Positions 61,218 through 64,000 of a DNA stretch of 64,000 bases are shown in pieces. The notes under the pieces are model-generated. The model saw nothing but the letters and a program-made list of their open reading frames with translations, was not told the DNA's origin and made no database searches. Source of the DNA: Annulohypoxylon bovei var. microspora (taxonomy: Eukaryota; Ascomycota; Sordariomycetes; Xylariales; Hypoxylaceae); assembly GCA_022836615.1 (NCBI GenBank), contig MU405334.1, positions 1-64,000 of the forward strand, given 5' to 3'. The stretch's first letter is position 1. Each line of letters opens with the position of its first letter. The position numbers and the translations under genes were made by a program.

Positions 61218-62324
61218 GATGAGAAATCCGGCCGTGAGAAATGGTCAGCGGGATGATGTCTCTAGCCTTGAGTGTTTAGGTTGATTGATGTAAGAAAATT
61301 GGTAGATGTGGGTTTGTGGTGGGATTGTTTGTATATTCCAAGGTTGGTTGTCGAAGTTGGGAACAGTAGACGCTGCGAATTGATTGCTGGGAAGGACAGG
61401 GCTGTAGAACCAAGGCTAGGAAGTAGCTAGGCAAGAGCTCCGACGCGTACAATGCTGTCTGGTACACTGGAAGGTGTGATGCACGTACCCACCAGCTACC
61501 TAAACTAGGCTAAGGTTCATACAAAGCTTCGGTGGCTAGTGCTTGAAGTTGAGCCACAGCATGTACTGAGTACCTTCTGGAATAAATGTTTGCTTATTAC
61601 AGAGATGTACCTAAGTACATACCAAGCTGCCCAGCAATCTGGTAGCTTAGCTTACATAACCCTTTGTATTTCAAGAAGTTCTTTGCCCGAGGTCCGTGCC
61701 CCAATCATCCCCATTTCTCCATTTTACAATTTGATTCAAAGGTGTCGACCTCCACTTCGCGACCAACTTTCTTTAGCAAATGCCAAAAGCTGGACCACGT
61801 CACAGCACAATATAACATGACACTGGACCGTACCGTATAATTCGGTCTATACACATATGTTACATCATTTTCCTACATCTTTTTGCTAAGACGTTGGTGT
61901 TGTCGCGTCGCCAGCTCCGCTGATCAATTTCGCGACGAAAAAAACATCATCCTCTCCCCTCCCCGCCATTCCCGCGTCGCTATCGACCGACTATCCGATC
62001 GCAGAGTTCGCGAAGTTCTCGGAGTTCGCGATCCCCTTCTACTAACTAAAACTTGAAGAAAGAGGCAGTGGGTTAGGTCTCGTTAGGTGTTAGAAGTGCT
62101 TGGGACCGTATCTCGGTCATTTCGCCTTCACCTTCGGGTCACATCATAGACCAATCCAACCAATCCAGCTTTGTAGAAGACGTGATTACCTGAAGATTGC
62201 TGCCAAATTCCAAAATCGCGGCGCAACGTAGACCCAAAACTCCGTCAATACTGAGCAACTGAATAATCAACATTCCTCTATTTAAGCTCCATTTTCCCCA
62301 TCGGAGGTCTACCGATCCCTCACG
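61218..62324. other. Divergent promoter region, proteasome / PHD gene
   Basis: About 1.1 kb between divergent genes. No coding frame is supported. The part from about 61880 to 62324 is the likely promoter and leader of the plus-strand gene. Confidence 0.4.
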
Positions 62325-64000
62325 ATGTCTGGTAAGCGCGTCACCCGCGCCAGCGCTGCCAGTAGCAGCTCAAGGCCTTCCTCAGCTTGTTCAACCCGTA
62401 CTCAATCTAGCACCAACAACTCAATAAATTCTATCCTCACCAGTGACTCTAATCGTCCAACTACACGTGCACTAACAGAATCACTTTTCGCGTCAACAGA
62501 GCACGAACCACGTCGATCCGTGCGTGCCACTAAGGGTCAGCACACGAAGGCGTTCGATCAACTCGAGAACGGACCGGAACCGAAGCGAAAACAGACCAAG
62601 AAGGGGGGCAAGAAGGTAGAGAAAGACGAGAAGCAGGATGAGGAGGAGGTCATCCGATGTATTTGTGGTGCGACAACGCAAGACGACGACGCTAATGAAG
62701 CCTGGATTGCTTGCGACCAATGTGGTGCCTGGCAACACAATGTGTGTATGGGACTGAGCATTTTCACAGAAGATTTACCTAAGGAGTACTACTGTGAAGA
62801 ATGTAAACCTTCCGACCACAAACAAACGCTTGATGCAATAAAGAAGGGAGAGAAGCCATGGGAAGACCGCCAGCGCAAGCGTCAAGAGGACGAGGAGAAG
62901 AAGCGCAAGAAGGGCGGTAGAAAGAGTAAGGGGAAGAGAGCAAGCGACACCAAGGATCGCGCATCACCGAGTGCTGCCAACGCCAACGTCAATGCCAACG
63001 CCAAAGCGAAGCCATCCCCGACGCCTGACGTTAAGAAGGAAGGTAGCGTCGCGGAATCCGAGCCAGCCGCCGCCAAGGGCAAGCGTAAGTCTCGCGATCA
63101 TTCCCAAGGACCACAGAGCAAGCTTCGCAAGATTGCAGTAGAGGCAGCCCAGGCGGGCCCTTCAGCCCCGAAATATACTCCCCCGAACGATCTACCAGAC
63201 AGCATCCAGAAGCTCGAGGGTCCTCGAAAACAGGCAGCGCAAGGCTTGCAGAAGTCACTTGATGCTGCTATCGATCTTGCCGAGAAGAAGAAGCTATATG
63301 CTATCCCCCAAGGGTCAACTAAAAAGAGCGTTACCGAACGTCTAGCTATTGAGATCGAGCGTGCCTTTCTTGACACTCACCCGAACACTTCCCACAATGC
63401 CTCGCAGCTTCGAACGCTTATGTTTAGCCTAAAGAATAATGTCGAGCTTGCGGCTCAAGTGTTACATAGGTCGTTGCCACCCCCCTCCTTCGTGGTGATG
63501 ACAGGCGATGAGCTAGCAACTAAGGAGCAGCAACGTGAGACTGCCGAGATGAAAGCTCGTGCAGAGAAGCAGTCTATTCTGATTACGGATGATGGACCAC
63601 GAGTCCGACGAACTCACAAGGGAGAAGAGCTAGTAGAGCAGGAACATTTCGCAGCCGAAACCGAAGACGCATCATCTAACCTACGCCGTCAAGGTCCTAG
63701 GGAGACAAGCGAGGCTGCAAATGTGAACAGCGAGCCGGCTTCGTCGACCGCCAACCATAGCAGGTCTAACTCGACAACAGCAGCACCTCTTCGAATTGAG
63801 ACGCAACAGCCACAGCACTCACCCAAGAAGTCTGACTTCGATATTGGCAAAGTCTTCTCGAGTGTGCGATCACCTTCAGTCGCACACCAGAGACGAGCCT
63901 CGACCCAGGTTCAGTCAACAGGTCCAGGCGATGACCCCGAAGTTGACCGACTACTCCAGGAAGACGGGACAGACTCTCCACCATATTCTCCATCCGAGAA
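62325..64000 (+). CDS. BYE1: BYE1-like PHD-finger / TFIIS-M transcription factor (partial, 3' end outside window)
   Basis: The frame is open from ATG at 62325 to the window end (558 codons). Residues 1-105 are basic and Ser-rich. A PHD finger spans 112-160: Cys 112, 114, 130, 133, His 138, Cys 141, 157 and 160 are all in place. A Lys/Glu-rich linker follows. Residues about 295-420 form a TFIIS central domain (QGLQKSLDAAIDLAEKKKL, LRTLMFSLKNNVELAAQVL, MTGDELATKEQQ). This order is that of yeast Bye1, which binds H3K4me3 and RNA polymerase II and modulates elongation; the SPOC domain expected next would lie beyond the window. The first codons contain GGTAAGC, which could act as a donor, but the unspliced frame continues sensibly. 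Confidence 0.9.
   Translation, partial: MSGKRVTRASAASSSSRPSSACSTRTQSSTNNSINSILTSDSNRPTTRALTESLFASTEHEPRRSVRATKGQHTKAFDQLENGPEPKRKQTKKGGKKVEKDEKQDEEEVIRCICGATTQDDDANEAWIACDQCGAWQHNVCMGLSIFTEDLPKEYYCEECKPSDHKQTLDAIKKGEKPWEDRQRKRQEDEEKKRKKGGRKSKGKRASDTKDRASPSAANANVNANAKAKPSPTPDVKKEGSVAESEPAAAKGKRKSRDHSQGPQSKLRKIAVEAAQAGPSAPKYTPPNDLPDSIQKLEGPRKQAAQGLQKSLDAAIDLAEKKKLYAIPQGSTKKSVTERLAIEIERAFLDTHPNTSHNASQLRTLMFSLKNNVELAAQVLHRSLPPPSFVVMTGDELATKEQQRETAEMKARAEKQSILITDDGPRVRRTHKGEELVEQEHFAAETEDASSNLRRQGPRETSEAANVNSEPASSTANHSRSNSTTAAPLRIETQQPQHSPKKSDFDIGKVFSSVRSPSVAHQRRASTQVQSTGPGDDPEVDRLLQEDGTDSPPYSPSE

Overview
The window is from a filamentous ascomycete, probably a Sordariomycete. The evidence is genes with 47-140 bp introns (GTRNGY donors, CTRAY-type branch sites), fungus-specific families (HET domain, NACHT NLR-type proteins, UNC93-like and DHA-type MFS carriers, Vip1-type RRM protein) and blocks of extreme AT-richness that look like repeat-induced point mutation (RIP). 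No species call is possible from the sequence alone. All exon joins below were worked out by hand from splice motifs and frame; no homology search was run. LAYOUT. 1-11.3 kb is a transposon graveyard. A heavily RIPped AT-rich block (262-1627 and 7293-11310) is interrupted by a RIPped Ty3/Gypsy chromovirus with 307-bp LTRs (1628-7292, minus strand) and by an unmutated 725-bp MITE-like element with ~110-bp terminal inverted repeats and an 8-bp target duplication (10105-10829). 11.4-18.4 kb holds the most interesting locus: a NACHT NLR-type gene on the minus strand (truncated at its 3' end) and a stand-alone nucleoside-phosphorylase-superfamily gene on the plus strand. They are head to head and separated by a second RIPped block (about 13.0-16.7 kb). 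Both carry a similar G/N/Q-rich motif, at the NLR N-terminus and at the phosphorylase C-terminus. That is the arrangement known for amyloid-signalling NLR/effector pairs of fungi. 18.6-35.2 kb is ordinary gene space: two MFS-type proteins (YfiS-like and UNC93-like), a serine-rich coiled-coil protein, a 74-residue conserved-looking small protein, Vip1-type RRM protein, a P-loop-less NACHT remnant, a DHA2 MFS carrier and, divergent from it, an iron-ADH-superfamily (maleylacetate-reductase-like) enzyme. 35.2-53.1 kb is nearly empty: one conserved gene of unknown function (45127-46344) sits between about 10 kb and 6.8 kb of normal-GC sequence without convincing genes. 53.1-64 kb carries a HET-domain gene, a single-pass membrane protein, a GMPPA-type mannose-1-phosphate guanylyltransferase subunit, proteasome subunit alpha-3 (PSMA4/Pre9 type) and the start of a BYE1-like PHD/TFIIS-M gene that runs off the window. 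HOW IT FITS. Housekeeping functions (proteasome, GDP-mannose supply, transcription elongation, RNA binding) lie to the right. The left and parts of the middle carry non-self-recognition genes (NLR, phosphorylase effector candidate, NACHT remnant, HET), two of them broken, next to RIPped mobile DNA, which is a typical turnover pattern for fungal allorecognition loci.
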